64,000 nucleotides of DNA from Enchytraeus crypticus (taxonomy: Eukaryota; Annelida; Clitellata; Enchytraeida; Enchytraeidae): assembly GCA_905160935.1 (NCBI GenBank), contig CAJHZI010000507.1, positions 1,357,501 through 1,421,500 of the forward strand, read 5' to 3'. The position numbers and the translations under genes were made by a program. Every line of letters starts with the position of its first letter. Within the stretch, counting starts at the first letter, position 1. This document shows, piece by piece, positions 32,446 to 44,673 of the stretch. The notes under the pieces were generated by a model. The model was not told the origin of the DNA. It did no database searches and saw nothing but the letters and a program-made list of their open reading frames with translations.

Positions 32446-32676
32446 CAGGTCGACAAAACAAACAATAACAATTTTAAACAATCTCAGGTGCTTCAAATGA
32501 TTTCAAACAATAACTAACAACATTGATTTTACTAAAATGTGCCCTTAAATGTGCTTCTCATTGAATTTATATCATAATAATAATGATAACAACAATAATA
32601 ATAATATAAATTATATTAACACAGGTTTAATCTCCATTTCCTTTACATTGTTTGCAATCACATTATATCATAAAAT

Positions 32677-33108
32677 AAAGTATATATATTTCATTGCTTA
32701 TGCTCCAACGTGTTTAAGGCACAAGTTTAGGAATATCTGCCAAAGCATAAATAAAAACACTAGTTCCATTAAGTTGTCCTATTTGCATATAAATTAAAGA
32801 GTTTTGTATGCTTTATGTCATTTGCAAGTAATATCGGTATAAAACTGGATTAAAGCATAATAAACCTGCAATCAAACATTTTGTATATTATACAATCAAA
32901 CAAAGTATATATATTTCATTGCTTATGCTCCAACGTGTTTAAGGCACAAGTTTAGGAATATCTGCCAAAGCATAAATAAAAACACTAATTCCATTAAGTT
33001 GTCCTATTTGCATATAAATTAAAGAGTTTTGTATGCTTTATGTCATTCGCAAGTAATATCAGTATAAAACTGGATTAAAGCATAATAAACCTGCAATCTA
33101 ACATTTTG
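32677..33108 (+). repeat. Tandem duplication, about 207-bp unit, two copies
   Basis: 32677-32883 and 32902-33108 differ at only a few bases, offset 225. No coding content. Confidence 0.93.
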
Positions 33109-33410
33109 CAAAGAATTCATTACTATAGCTTTTATAACACCTGCTAATAAAAAATATCACACTTAGTTTCCCTGAAGGCATCTTATTAGCATATCATATA
33201 ATTAGCATATTTATACAATCATAATACAGAAACATAGTCTCACATCATGCCACACAGTTAGGTAACTATTAACTTTCAGACATACATGTACTGTCACAGT
33301 ACCCACAACGGCTACTCCATTCACGCCGGGCATCAGAGTGAACCTTCAGAGTACAGTGCAATGATTTTCCATGCGCTTCATTCGTGAGATCTTACAGATG
33401 AATATTTACC

Positions 33411-33619
33411 TTAACGCCCATTTTCTACTCCATTCTTTAAGGGTTTCGTCACTTCAAATTGAACTTCCATTTCTGGGTTTGGACTGGTAGATTTAGAAAA
33501 ACAAAGTTTCTTTTTTTTGCGCAATCTGAAGACAATGACGATGATCACTAATAAAGCGATGATGAAAACTGCTGCTCCTATTCCTGCTTTTACATCAACC
33601 GATAACGTATTGCCAGTAC
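33411..33619 (-). CDS. Membrane-protein exon 3: helix and cytoplasmic tail
   Basis: Acceptor CTATTTCTAAG, encodes TGNTLSVDVKAGIGAAVFII, the basic stop-transfer RLRKKKK, and EMEVQFEVTKPLKNGVENGR-stop. Open and hydrophobic exactly where expected. Confidence 0.65.
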
Positions 33620-33666
33620 CTTAGAAATAGACAAATACAAGTTGCCAAATAAATTAAAATAAATTA

Positions 33667-33716
<50 letters not shown>

Positions 33717-33720
33717 TATA

Positions 33721-33758
<38 letters not shown>

Positions 33759-36700
33759 TATATATATATCAGACTCTGTTCTTCTATACCTCCCTGTCCT
33801 GAGACTATTTCATATCCGTTTATGCCAAATCCTCCACTGCTGTTAAATTTTAAACCTGCTTCTCTTGAAGAAATCCGTCATCTAATACTCAGCTCTACCG
33901 ACTCATCTTGCTCACTAGATGCCATTCCAACCAAACTACTTAAATCCTGCATTGATGCCCTTCTTCCTCCAATTACCCATCTGGTCAATCTTTCACTTTC
34001 TGAAGGAATTTTTTCATCTACTTTTAAAAATGCTGCTGTTTCTCCTCTGCTCGAAAAGCAATCACTTCCTAAAGATGATCTTTCTAGCTATCGCCCCATT
34101 TCCAACTTAAATTTCATTTCCAAAATCTTGGAAAAAATGATCTACACTCGCTTATGCAGCCATCTAGAATCTTTTCCATCTCTATCTTGTTTCCAAACTG
34201 CATATCGAAAGCTTCACTCCACTGAAACTGCCTTACTCACATTCATAATGACCTTTGCTTAGCCTTAAACTCTCAAAAGGTATCCGCCCTTGTACTACCT
34301 GATCTTTTGGCTGCCTTCGACACCATCAATCATAACATTCTTACCAGTAGACTTAAAACGTGCTTTGGTATCTCTGATTCCGCTTTCTCTCTGATCTCCT
34401 CCTACCTTTCTGGTTGCACTCAATCTGTTATTATAGACAATGAACGCTCCCCTGATCTACCTCTTCTTCGTGGTGTGCTCCAAGGATCTGTAGTTGGACC
34501 TTTACTTTTTTCCCTCTACACTACCCCACTCAGTTATGTTTTAAACAATGCTTCAATAAAATTTCACTTCTATGCTGATGATACTCAGCTGTACATCTCA
34601 TTTTCTAGCTCAGATTCTGACTTGAAATTGCAACACCTTTCATCTGTTCTTGACAAAGTTTATTCATGGTTTTGCAGTAATCGTCTCTCTGTCAACCCCT
34701 CTAAAACCGAATACCTTTTAATCGGTACTCCCCAGCAAAGAATCAATATTTCCAATTCCTCTATCTATTTTCAAAATCTTGCTCTCACTCCTAGTCCTAA
34801 GGCTAAAAACCTTGGCGTCATATTTGATGAAAATCTAGATTTTAAATCTCATATCTCATCTGTCTATCGTTCATCTTTCTAGATCAACAAGAGCGAAGAT
34901 TAACAGATAAAGAGTTCCAGATTGTGGGTGCTGCGTAAGAAAAAGAACGTCAGCCCAATTATGTGAGAATATTTGGAACAGAGAGAAGATTGGCATCGGT
35001 GGAACGAAGTGCACGTGAGGGACGATAGGGAAGAAGAATTTCAGACAAGTAAGAAGGCTTGTCAAATCGCAAAGTTTTGAAAATTAATAGGGCAATTTTG
35101 TATTTTATGCATTAATTAACAGAGAGCCAGTGAAGACTGAAAAGTAGAGAAAGAGAGTGGGATTGAAGTCTAGAGGAGTTACAAACAACACGTGCGAGAG
35201 AATTTTGGGTGTGCTGAAAACGATTGAGAGAAGAAGGCAACCTATATAATAATGAATTACAGTAGTCAAGCTTTGAATGAACTATAGAATTTGCATGGAT
35301 AGTGGCTGAATTTCTAGTAAGGGATGGATGTATTTGCCTAATCTGATGAATCTGAAAGAAAGAAGCACGACAAACGGAAGAGATACAGGATTTAAAATTA
35401 AGATTTTCATCAAATATGACTCAAAGGTTCTTGGCAGTGTTCCTCAAGGTTCTGCATTAGGTCCATTACTTTTTTATACATTACTCTCCACTTAGCTACC
35501 TGCTTGACGTTGCCTCCATAGATTTTCACTTCTATGCAGACGACACACAACTATAGGCCTACATTTCCTTTTCTAATGATTCCAATCAGAAGCTAACTCA
35601 TCTATAATCCATTCTAGACCAGGCTTATTCCTGGCTTTTTTTGCTAATCATCTAGCTGTTTATTCCTCCAAAACCGAATGAATACCTTTTAATTGGCACT
35701 CCTTTGCAAATATACAATATAACAGTAATTTTAGTCATTTTAAAATTAACTCAATATGAATAACTTAACAAAAATAAAAAAGAACAATTATGTATTGTTA
35801 AATTAAAGAAATTATAAAATGATATAATATAATTAAATAAAATTTATGACGAACTATTCTTCAGCTAAGCCCGTATTAGAAGTCAAAATATCAAAGTGGA
35901 CAGCTCTCTTTCAGCACAGAAATCAAAATGATGTTGAAGCCAATCAGGGATGAACAAAAGTACTGGCACTTCAAATAGCAGTAGATTCTATTGAATATTC
36001 TTTCGTTTCTCCTCCTACCGTATAGGGGGCATCACTAAAGGCAGATTCACAATCCGCAATCTAATTTACTCTTTAGCTCTCCATCGCCACCCAAGTAGAT
36101 CCCATAACGTAACAAAGGGTTTGTCAATATGACATCTATAGATTTAGATAAATAAAGCAATCTAAATAGCTTCCTTAAGACAAACAGCTATCGATAGAGC
36201 AATTCTCAATTTTCATCTCAGAATTGAGCTCTTACAACAGTCTAGTCGAAGATAAACTTAGAATCATATCTACAAACTTGTTGTTGGCATAGAGGAGTTA
36301 AGATCTTCAACAGGGTCGGTCGTTCTACAAATAGGTTACATATTTGTCCATAAAACATTGTCAATATCATTTTAATCTAAGAACAACTAAATCTAGCTAA
36401 AAAATGTGCAAACAAACATGAAGGAAATAGAAATTTGTGTATCTGTACACAGGGTATATTATACGATTGTTTAATATAATATATACATATGCAAGTAGTT
36501 AAATGAACTTTTAGTAGTCTTAGCATCATCATTATCTTCCCTTGAATCTCGTCTTAGTCTTCATAGTCTTAGCATATATAGTATAATCTACAATTATATC
36601 AAATCATGTAAGAAACACTTAAGCGATTCCATTAAGATCATTATCTCAAACGGTTGCAGAAAATGTCAAGTTCACACATGTTTACTGGCTGGAGCCAGTG

Positions 36701-37192
36701 GCGAGTCGGTAAAACAATCGACCGCAGATCAGTATGCGCTGGGTTCATATCCAGGGCTCGCCCGTCACTGGCATCGCTTTCGAGTGAGGAAACTGACATT
36801 AACCTTAGCTTTTTTAACTTTTTATATTTTTACTTGATCTTTCCTACTAAATTCTGAGGTCTCAATTTAAATAGGCTATATCTCAGATTTTGAACGACAT
36901 TCTAACTAAATTAATGTGTGACTGTTCTAATTTGGAGTGGTTAGGATATTTCTACTTTAGAGTGTTTTGTGTGTGACTGTATTGCCTATTATGTTACGGA
37001 TTATAAGTAACTCTGGACTCCATTAAAGTGTACATAACACTGATTGGTATGCGATTCTGAAATATAAAAAAACTCTCTCTGGTTGTTCAAGGTATTTGTA
37101 GATTTGTTATAGCTATTGTAGTGTACACAATATTCAACCATATATAATTATGATCAAATATATAACAAACAGGATGAATAGATATATATTAC

Positions 37193-37251
<59 letters not shown>

Positions 37252-40200
37252 ATATTAATCCTGTTTATCTAATTTTAATTTTAATTTTAATTGTTTTCAT
37301 CTATTTAAATTTTAATTTATTGTAATTTCAGTTTTATTATGAATTGATAACTTTTATTTACAATCTTCATCGCTATGCCCCGGCTCAAATTATCAGAGAA
37401 TGAAAATAAACTTTTTTTCTGAATATATCCACCCATATTCTTTGATTTATGGAAGGAGATCTAGTGAGCTGAGAATAACCGTATAAGAACTAGAAGCAGC
37501 ACGTAAACAACTGTTTCTTAGATACTCTAGGATAAGGAAAGTTAACAGCATGGCCAATTTTTTGGGTGATCAACAACGACAGCTTCATTCAGGAAGATAC
37601 ACAACCCACTACACGTAAAACGTCTATGATTCATGATCACATATAATTTTTTAAAAATCCAGTAAATGTGTAGTAAAAGCAAAGCCTAACTCAGTATTAA
37701 TGTTTTATCTCGACAAAAAATTGAACATAGGTGCCTTGTGCCGAGGGTCTGACCAGTGGTTAAAGTATAAATTTTCTGTTGCAAGATCTAAAAAATATCA
37801 GGGCCCCTAAAATTTATTCCGCGCTCCTAAAATTTATTCCGGCCCCGAATAATCTATAGTAATCCGACTTTAACTAAATTGCTGTGGGATCTCTCTATTA
37901 CCGTTATCTAAAATCAGAGGTCCCAGGATGCAAATCCCATGAGACCTGTATCATAAATCCCATGATCATACTGTAACCACGGGGTATGACTCTTCTATTG
38001 AGTAATTTATTCAGTAAAAAAGTGTCAAATATAACACCACCTTTAATACCTTTAAACTTTTTAAACCCCGCATGGAAAAGGATAAAAGACGACGACCCTC
38101 AAAATTTGTATGTTTTAGCTTTTGTGTACTTAGATTTCAGTCAAATTTAATTTCAAAGAAGAATATGCAGAATAAATGGGCAAATACGCTTAAGTATAAT
38201 AAGTGAACTGAATGGTTTTGTTAATTCCTCCATTTGTGATACAAAGTAAAAAAGTAAAACTAAAAAGTAAACACACATTATATAGTGAAATAATCAACTT
38301 CATTGATATCTATCACTTTTAATACCACATGTTTAAATCATTAGGCTATTTAGATCATTTTCCGTATAACCAGTCCTGTGAATTTCCGAGATTTTACACT
38401 CAGATCAGTGCGACTGTGATTCGAACCCACGAGAGTTCACTTCACTTCAGGATCTGTCTTTTAAAACTTTGTGACGTTACCCCAATGCTATTGAGACATT
38501 CAAAGGTATAGCTAATTAACACATAAGCATAGTTAACATACGCCTAGTACTTACACATGCCTAGTTAACACATATGCTTAGCCAGTGCACTATCAGTTGT
38601 CAAACATAAAAAATCTTCATTGATCTATTCTCAATTATGTCCTAGTCAATATTATTGAAAATTAATCTCAGATGTTTACGTCAAATATCAAGTCGATCTG
38701 AAGACCTAGATGAATAGCTTCAACACAATTCTTTATTGTTACTGTAAAGAATTGTGTTGAAGCTATACACCTAGGTCTTCAGCTCGGCTTGATAATAGAC
38801 GTAAACATCTTGGATTAATTTAAATAATATTAACTGTGACATAATTGAGAATAGATCAAATAAAATATTAACTGCCTCTTGATTTATATATATTAGACGA
38901 TGTGACAAAGTAGACTAACGATTCAGCACTGTGAGGAGGCTGGGTGTTCTGGGTGGGGGGTCTACTGGACGGCGAGGTAGGGGGATCAACTGTCGGAGGA
39001 ACGTATTCCTCTCCTGTTCACACATTCAACAATATTATGCTTCTCACTCTCTCCAATAATTTGCCAAGTGGCAGATCCATGGTAAAAATTACTTCTCACA
39101 TTGTTTTAACGCTCCATAAAGAGCACTTCATCGAATGGATGAGTTAATCCATTCATAAAAGGCTAGCATTACACATTACTCACACCTTTGAATGAAAAAT
39201 ATGATTTCCGAGGTGGTTTTACTTTGTTTTCCTCAGTACTCGCTCAGATTCTTCTTATAATAAGTGCAGTTTACCGTTGGTCTATGCTTCATTGACAACC
39301 AGTCACAATAGGGTGAAGGGTGATATTTAAATAATATATTACGAATATAAAAGCAAATGACTAATAATTCACGCAAGTTAGTTCCTAGAATTTAGTTCTC
39401 TTAGTCACTGCCAATTTGCAGGCCATGGCATATGTATGACTCATCTACATATTTCTATCTGCAGTTTTTCTCTTCATATCAACATACGAATTAGCTAACA
39501 AATCATCCAGCACCTCAATTCTCGGTCTTCCTCTAACCTTCTTCTCTTTTATTCTTTCTTCCATTACCTCATTTTGCAAACCAATCCCTCTCAGTATATT
39601 TCTCAGTCTATTCTTTATATTGATTGTCTATTTCTATCAACCCTACTTAGCATTTCTTTGTTCGTAATTATGTCAGTCCAATTGTTTTCTTCATTTTGCT
39701 CCATAGTCTCAGTTCGAACGCTTCCAGTTTCCTGATAGCCTTTATCCTTAACGTCCATGTTTCACACCAGTACAGGAGCGTGGTCCACACTAAAGACTTT
39801 ACAATCTTTATCTTCTTGGGTTTCTTTAAACCTTTTATTAGTAGTTCTTTCCAATTACTGAAGGCCTCTTTTGTTTGAGCAATTATGTTGAAAAGTTTTC
39901 TTTTAAGAAACTTTGAGCAACTCAAAACTGATTCACTCAAAAGAATTTTAAAACTTAATCTTAAAGAGAAAGGGTCCATAATGATGTTAATCACCAGATT
40001 AAAATTCATAGTAGATATATCAATGAAGGATATAAAAAAGTGTGAAATTATGAGTTCCAGGCACAAGAGCTCCAGACAGTGCATGCTGACTATAAAAATG
40101 CACGAGAAAGTTGACATCAGAGGAACAGAACTTCGAAAAGGTGATGTGAAACGAGCTCAGACGGACCAGAAGGACAGTAAAAGTGCATATTACAACAATA

Positions 40201-41990
40201 ATTAATTATATTATAATCACAATATACACTGTATCTAAAAAACCTAGACATGCCCACGCTTGTGCATAGCTGCCCAAATTTAGAGCCACATGAATGCCAC
40301 TTCGTACAGTTCACCTTGCATCAGTACTTAATCACCAAATGATTAAGGAGGGAACCAGATTGAGTGGTTGCTGTGGCAACCCAGAAAAATAGACGATTAG
40401 AATACAGACGACCATATATGGCAGCGGTCCATAATGCAAGGGTCACAGTGCAATACCTCAGTCAAACTACACCATTGTTCTTCTTGTCAGAACTCTGAAC
40501 ACCTAAAGGACTTGGCCTACACCTAATGGAATACAAAATTTGGAGTGTTCTTCATGACTATGTGTATATGAAGCGAGTAAGTGATGTCCTTGAGTTGAGA
40601 GAGCGTCTGGTAAAGAGAGGTCTGGTCAGAGTTAGGACAGGCAATCATCTATGAGGCCATTGATGGAATTGAATGTAGAAATGGACTGAAAGTCTGCATC
40701 CATGTCAAGGGATATCATTTCGAAAAATACAAAAAAAATCAATGACATGCCAAGATATTTGTTGACAATTGCAATATTTGCTTTTATAAAGTTTCATGAA
40801 GTTAATTCCGAAGTTATTGTTGATATAGCAACAGATAGCCTTGTCTTAGGTCCGGGCAATATTTTTTCTGATCTTATTCTAGCCTGTTCATCGCTTTATC
40901 TTGGTATAAAGTTTAACTGCTCTTGTTAAATTAGTTTTTAAAACATCCAATCTTAAAAAGTGTCTAGTTTTTTCCTCTGAGACGCATCGTGCAATATCTG
41001 TTTATCACTAGACTTACAAGAGATACATTTAGTCATAGAGAGCATGATCTAGAAGTGACACAGTGCTTTACTGATCTCCTCATTTAACTTTATTAACTTT
41101 ATTTAACTTTATTTTAGCAATGACATTCTAAAGAAATTTTATTTCAATTTAAGAGCATAAATAGGTATATACATATATACTGATCCTGTGATTGGCTTAT
41201 AAAAGAGACAATACAAAATGGTAAGATAGATACTAACGGTCACATCCTTTTAGCAGGCAAGTCTGATGTGGGTCATTTCCGCCGTTCTTACAGGGGATGC
41301 AGCAAATGCAGCTATGATCATGAAAACCGCAAAGCTTCGTATCCTCTACATTAAGCACCAGCGGAAAAAATCCTGCCATAGCAATTAATCAATTACATTA
41401 GGTCCTAATTTTCTAACGGCTTTTGAATACACATGTCTCTTTAAAAATCATAAATTTAAACACATACACATAGATAACACATAGATACTAGGCAGCTGTC
41501 CAGCAATCAGTAGTTCTTCCTTCAGTCAAGCACTGACATCAGACATCAGTGCTTGTTAGTTGCAGTAGACAGCTTACTGATACGAAACCGGTTCAACCAA
41601 ATTAATTATAAACTTCTATGTTTATATACTACAAATAAATTTTCTTAGTCTGTTAGATCCTTTTTGTCATCAATTTTGGAGTTTATCAACTTACTGAGAT
41701 ATAAGCTAAATATTTAGTATACTAAAGTCAAAAAGCTGAAATGACTCACCAGCAGGACAAAGTCTGTTGTAGCATTTTCTTGGTTCATCAGCATCAGTCA
41801 CGTGTGGGCATATATCAAAACCACTAGAGTCACAATGGCATCCTGTGCAATTCGACTTGTTACACTCAATCCTATGATCATCGATTTGCTGCTGCTGCTG
41901 CTGATTACACTTGCATCCAAGTCCAAGTATTATTGGTATACAACATAGCACTGTACATAGCACCAATAACTGTTTCTGAGTATGCTCCAT
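33411..41990 (-). CDS. Cysteine-rich type I membrane protein, 3 coding exons
   Basis: Exons (minus strand, in order): 41990-41750, 41372-41238, 33619-33411. Both junctions are phase 1 with GTGAGT and GTTAGT donors and CAG/AAG acceptors, 585 nt, 194 aa. Signal peptide: LLVLCTVLCCIPIILGLG. The ectodomain has 16 cysteines (NKSNCTGCHC, KCYNRLCPAGFF, LCGFHDHSCICCIPCKNGG, TCLLKGC) and a poly-Gln run. One membrane helix (AGIGAAVFIIALLVIIVIVF, about residues 137-157) is followed by RLRKKKK and a tail of about 30 residues. The CPAGFF..C..C..C spacing recalls TNF-receptor cysteine repeats, but I cannot name the family. The last join crosses a 7.6-kb repeat-filled intron and rests on phase and topology only. 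Without it the protein would stop at TAG 41235-41233 as a secreted form. Confidence 0.6.
33670..33772. repeat. (AT)n microsatellite
   Basis: Two pure runs separated by TAGTA. Confidence 0.96.
33775..34882 (+). mobile_element. L2-like LINE, RT segment, plus-strand part of an inverted copy
   Basis: Encodes SLEEIRHLILSSTDSSC, LPKDDLSSYRPISNLNFISK, FHFYADDTQLYISF and NLGVIFDENLDFKSHISSV. The frame breaks near 34260. The segment stops abruptly where an inverted piece begins. Confidence 0.92.
34883..35437 (-). mobile_element. L2-like LINE, inverted C-terminal RT segment
   Basis: Reverse reading continues the same protein from NLRVIFDENLNFKS through LDYCNSLLY, LFSLHWLSVN, IALLIFKTLRFDKPSYLS, EILLPYRPSRALRSTDANLL to WNSLSVNL. 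It is the expected next part of the element but in opposite orientation. Confidence 0.88.
35438..35715 (+). mobile_element. L2-like LINE, third segment in plus orientation
   Basis: Reads GSALGPLLFY, LLDVASIDFHFYADDTQLYY-like and NEYLLIGTPLQ with breaks. It duplicates a region already present at 34470-34740, so it comes from another copy or another template jump. Confidence 0.85.
35716..36680. other. Non-coding; nothing recognised
   Basis: AT-rich intronic sequence of the minus-strand gene. No exon or known repeat is seen. Confidence 0.45.
36683..36830 (+). mobile_element. SINE family A copy
   Basis: GGAGCCAGTGGCGAGTCGGT, GGGTTCATATCC, TTTCGAGTGAGGAAACTGAC and an AGCTTTTT tail. Confidence 0.78.
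36831..38261. other. Non-coding; (AT)n at 37200-37246
   Basis: Contains short tandem words (AATTTTAATTTTAATTTTAA near 37270; CCTAAAATTTATTCCG twice near 37805-37840). No gene is supported. Confidence 0.5.
38262..38503 (-). mobile_element. SINE family B copy
   Basis: Plus strand shows TAGTGAAATAATCAACTTC, CCGAGATTTTACACTCAGAT, GATTCGAACCCACGAGAG and GTTACCCCAATGCTATTGAG. Confidence 0.82.
38620..38858. mobile_element. MITE-like inverted repeat, about 240 bp
   Basis: Ends TTGATCTATTCTCAATTATG and its complement. The arms run almost to the centre (AGCTTCAACACAATTCTTTA ... TAAAGAATTGTGTTGAAGCT) with modest divergence outside the core. No coding capacity. Class unknown. Confidence 0.85.
39040..39310 (+). 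mobile_element. Repeat family D copy
   Basis: TTGCCAAGTGGCAGATCCAT, GAATGGATGAGTTAATCC and AAATATGATTTCCGAGGTGG. Confidence 0.6.
39385..39890 (-). mobile_element. LINE family 1, 3' part of ORF2, minus strand
   Basis: Reverse reading gives AQTKEAFSNWKELLIKGLKK, VWTTLLYWCETWTLRIKAIR, KLEAFELRLW and the GCCTGCAAATTGGCAGTGAC terminus. Several frame breaks. Confidence 0.85.
40300..40745 (+). pseudogene. Mariner/Tc1-type transposase C-terminal remnant
   Basis: Pieces in shifting frames read ARVTVQYLSQTTPLFFLSEL, MEYKIWSVLHDYVYMKRVSD, VLELRERLVK, IIYEAIDGIECRNGLKVCIH and VKGYHFEKY. This matches the order of mariner-like transposase C-termini (target-strand DDE/D region, LNPxDYxIWG-like block, final GxHFE). 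Frameshifts and stops make it inactive. Terminal repeats were not found. Confidence 0.75.
40702..40929 (+). pseudogene. Possible orphan first exon of a third fibrinogen-type gene
   Basis: From ATG 40747 the frame reads MPRYLLTIAIFAFIKFHEVN, then DSLVLGPGNIFSDLILACSS. Gene B exon 1 also starts MPR, has a signal peptide and reaches LGPG at almost the same distance (residue 35 versus 34), followed by a similar D-(V/L)-x-L pattern. A weak donor (TTG|GTATAA) follows. No fibrinogen exons are seen downstream. It overlaps the end of the transposase remnant, so similarity could be chance. Confidence 0.25.
41238..41372 (-). CDS. Membrane-protein exon 2: cysteine-rich
   Basis: Acceptor TATGGCAG, 135 nt, phase 1 to 1. 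Encodes FFPLVLNVEDTKLCGFHDHS and CICCIPCKNGGNDPHQTC, ending LLKGCD. Donor C|GTTAGT; the same bases hold an in-frame TAG if not spliced. Confidence 0.65.
41750..41990 (-). CDS. Membrane-protein exon 1: signal peptide and cysteine-rich start
   Basis: ATG at 41990-41988, hydrophobic leader, GCKCNQQQQQQIDDHRIEC, NKSNCTGCHCDSSGFDIC, KCYNRLCPA. Donor G|GTGAGT. The CAG run encoding Gln is pure trinucleotide. Confidence 0.7.
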
Positions 41991-42690
41991 CTCCTATAAC
42001 ATAAACATTTACAAAAATGCAAATTATACTGTATAAAGAACAGTTTTATATACAGCATATTAACAAGAAATTATATTCATCCTACAAGAGTAAAGCAAAT
42101 AAAAGTAGAGCAAATAAAGGGAAGGGGAGGATTTAGGTATAAGTAAAATGACCCATGGGGCGAATTTTAGGAACAAAAAACTGAAACGTGTGACTTTAAT
42201 TTTGCAAAATTTTGACTTCAATATTATTATTAGCAATACTAACCAAAATCAATATTAATAAGTTAAAAGATAAAAGCAGTTCCAGACTTGTGATTTATTA
42301 TTATTAAGTTAGCTAACCATGTAGCGATAGGAATACAACAGAAGCGCTGTAGATTTATATTGGCAGTAAAAGTTATTGACAGTATTGTAAGAAGTACTCG
42401 ACAGCAACGTTGTTGTCCTCAAGATTGCGGAATTTGTCTCGAGACCACTTCAGTTTTAGGTTTGGTGATGAGTCTAGTCGTCTTAGTAAATGTCTTAAGG
42501 CGTTGGTCTTGGTCTCGACCAAGATGTAAACATTACATTTAACACAGCTACCGCAAGTAATTCAGTCTAAACAACAATTTATTTGATATGTCCATTTTCT
42601 AGAAATGATTATAATTACTCTTTGTTGGTTTTTGAATTGCCTTTTAGTCAAAGAAATAATAGAAATAATATACAGGTATAATGACTGTTA
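41991..42690. other. Upstream flank of the minus-strand gene; nothing recognised
   Basis: Presumed promoter side of the cysteine-rich gene. No clear promoter element. The 60-aa open frame at 42360 (+) is unsupported. Confidence 0.4.
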
Positions 42691-42694
42691 CTTC

Positions 42695-43055
42695 ATCCAA
42701 TGATGATGTCAGGGATGCCCCTATAGCACACATCAGTAAAGATCAATTCACTCAGATCAATCTGTAAAATATATATGCTGAGAAGTAAGGTCCTAGTTAA
42801 AGGCCATTCTGGTGAACAAAAAAGGTCACAATAGATAGTGTATGTCTATGATAGGAAGAAATAAGTCTTAAGCTTGTGAGAAGGTTGAAAGAGAAGAGTA
42901 TGAGCAAAGATTAGATTAGGTAAAGAGTTCCAGATTGTGGGTGCCACCTTGGATAATGAATGTCTGCCCAATGTTATTAGAATATTTGGAGCAGAGAGAA
43001 GATTGGCATCAGTGGAATGAAGTAGGCCTACACGTGAGGAACGATAGCGTTCATA
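42695..43055 (-). mobile_element. L2-like LINE 3' end, minus strand
   Basis: Plus strand shows CCAATGATGATGTCAGGGA, CAGATCAATCTGTAAAATA, AGAGTTCCAGATTGTGGGTG and GAGAGAAGATTGGCATCAG, the reverse complement of the 3' part of the 24-26 kb element. The very terminal GACGTTAAACC is lost. Confidence 0.82.
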
Positions 43056-43749
43056 ATTTTACCAATTTTTCCCCAGAAACATTAGAATGACTTATAAGTT
43101 ATGTTAAGTTACTTTTAAGTTAAGTCTTTTAACCATTTCTTGTGTAACGTTGTAGGCAACTGCATGGAAATCACTATGGGGGGACTAATCATGTTTTACA
43201 GGGGAAATCTTCTGCCTGTAAAATGGGGCAGCAATATATAATTACCCTTCCCGCCAACAAACATGTCAAATGAGGCATAACTGGCCATACAGTAGGACCT
43301 ATGATGTATAATGAAATCTTACTAATATCTCGCAAAAAAGATCTTTTTTAATATTTCAACAGGGATCTCAAAATTTACTAAAGTAAGTTAGCCTCTTAAA
43401 TATTTGAACAAATCCATTTACCAAAAAGAATTTTAATTATAATTCCAAAACAATAAAGCAATGGTTTCCACAAATATCATAAGTAACAAGTTTTGCCTTC
43501 TGGAGAGAAATGGGAAGCTTTGCTAGCAATTATAAGCAATTCTTCACAAAAATATCTTGATAGAATAATCTTTCTAGGCATGTAGAGGAATGGGGGAATG
43601 ATAATAAACCAAACATAAACTTAAACAGCACGCCAAACTTGGGGATAGGATTCCTATTTGTAAATGATTGCAATTTCAGTCAAAATGAATTAATTACAAC
43701 TGCCTTTAATATACGGTAATATAATGTAGACCTACACATACATTCCAAT
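43056..43749. other. Non-coding; nothing recognised
   Basis: No exon or known repeat found. Confidence 0.45.
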
Positions 43750-44673
43750 CAGGGTTGGCAAGTTTTTGCCACTAAGTGGAAAAAACCCGCTTTTTAAATG
43801 GCAAAAACCGTCCCGGCAAAAAACCAGTTTTTGCCATGGCAAGAACTGGCAAAAACTGTCAAGCGGCAAAAACCCTCCTGGCAAAAGTTTTTCTTGTCTA
43901 AAACATAAAAACTAGTACCAACTACATTATATTGCAGTCCCATTAATAGGTCACACACAGAATTATCAAGTTTCTGCCAGCACATGTTGAAAAAGTAGCA
44001 GTATAACACCCAATAAGAAGCAAATCCCTGAGGCATAAATTTATAAACTTTAAAAACTAAATTACAAAAAGTAGCACACAGTGGTCAGTATATGGAATAT
44101 AGTGAATATGGAAAATATGGAAACACTGAAACAGTTGATAGAGGTTTAACAAGTGACAAACAGTGAAGAAGGTGGCAGCAGGATTGACAGCCATTACAAT
44201 CAACACAGCTCAGCAATTTTGAAACTACACTCATTGACAATAATAAAAATAACTGAAAGAAATCATAAAACTGCTAATAAAAAATCTATTAAGAGCCTAA
44301 GCTGTTCTATAATTAATACAATTAGCAGTAATTTTGTGTTAACAAGCAAGTTAAGTTACTGTAACCTAGAATTACAAATACTGTGAAGCAAGTTCTAAAG
44401 AATTAGTTTTTTAAAATTTAAGGTGAGTGCAAATTGATATTAAATGATTATGATTGTTATTGTGGTTATTATGATTGTATGTTAACATTTCTAACATCAA
44501 ATTTAACTTATAAAGTATATGTTATAAACGATATAATACATTTACAAGCATAAAATATTTCTATTCCAGTCTTGGTGTTTTAGACGGTTTTTGCCAGTTT
44601 TTGACATGGTTTTTACCGGTTTTTACAATTGTCCTGGCAAAAACCTTTTAAAACCTTTTTTACCATGACAAAA

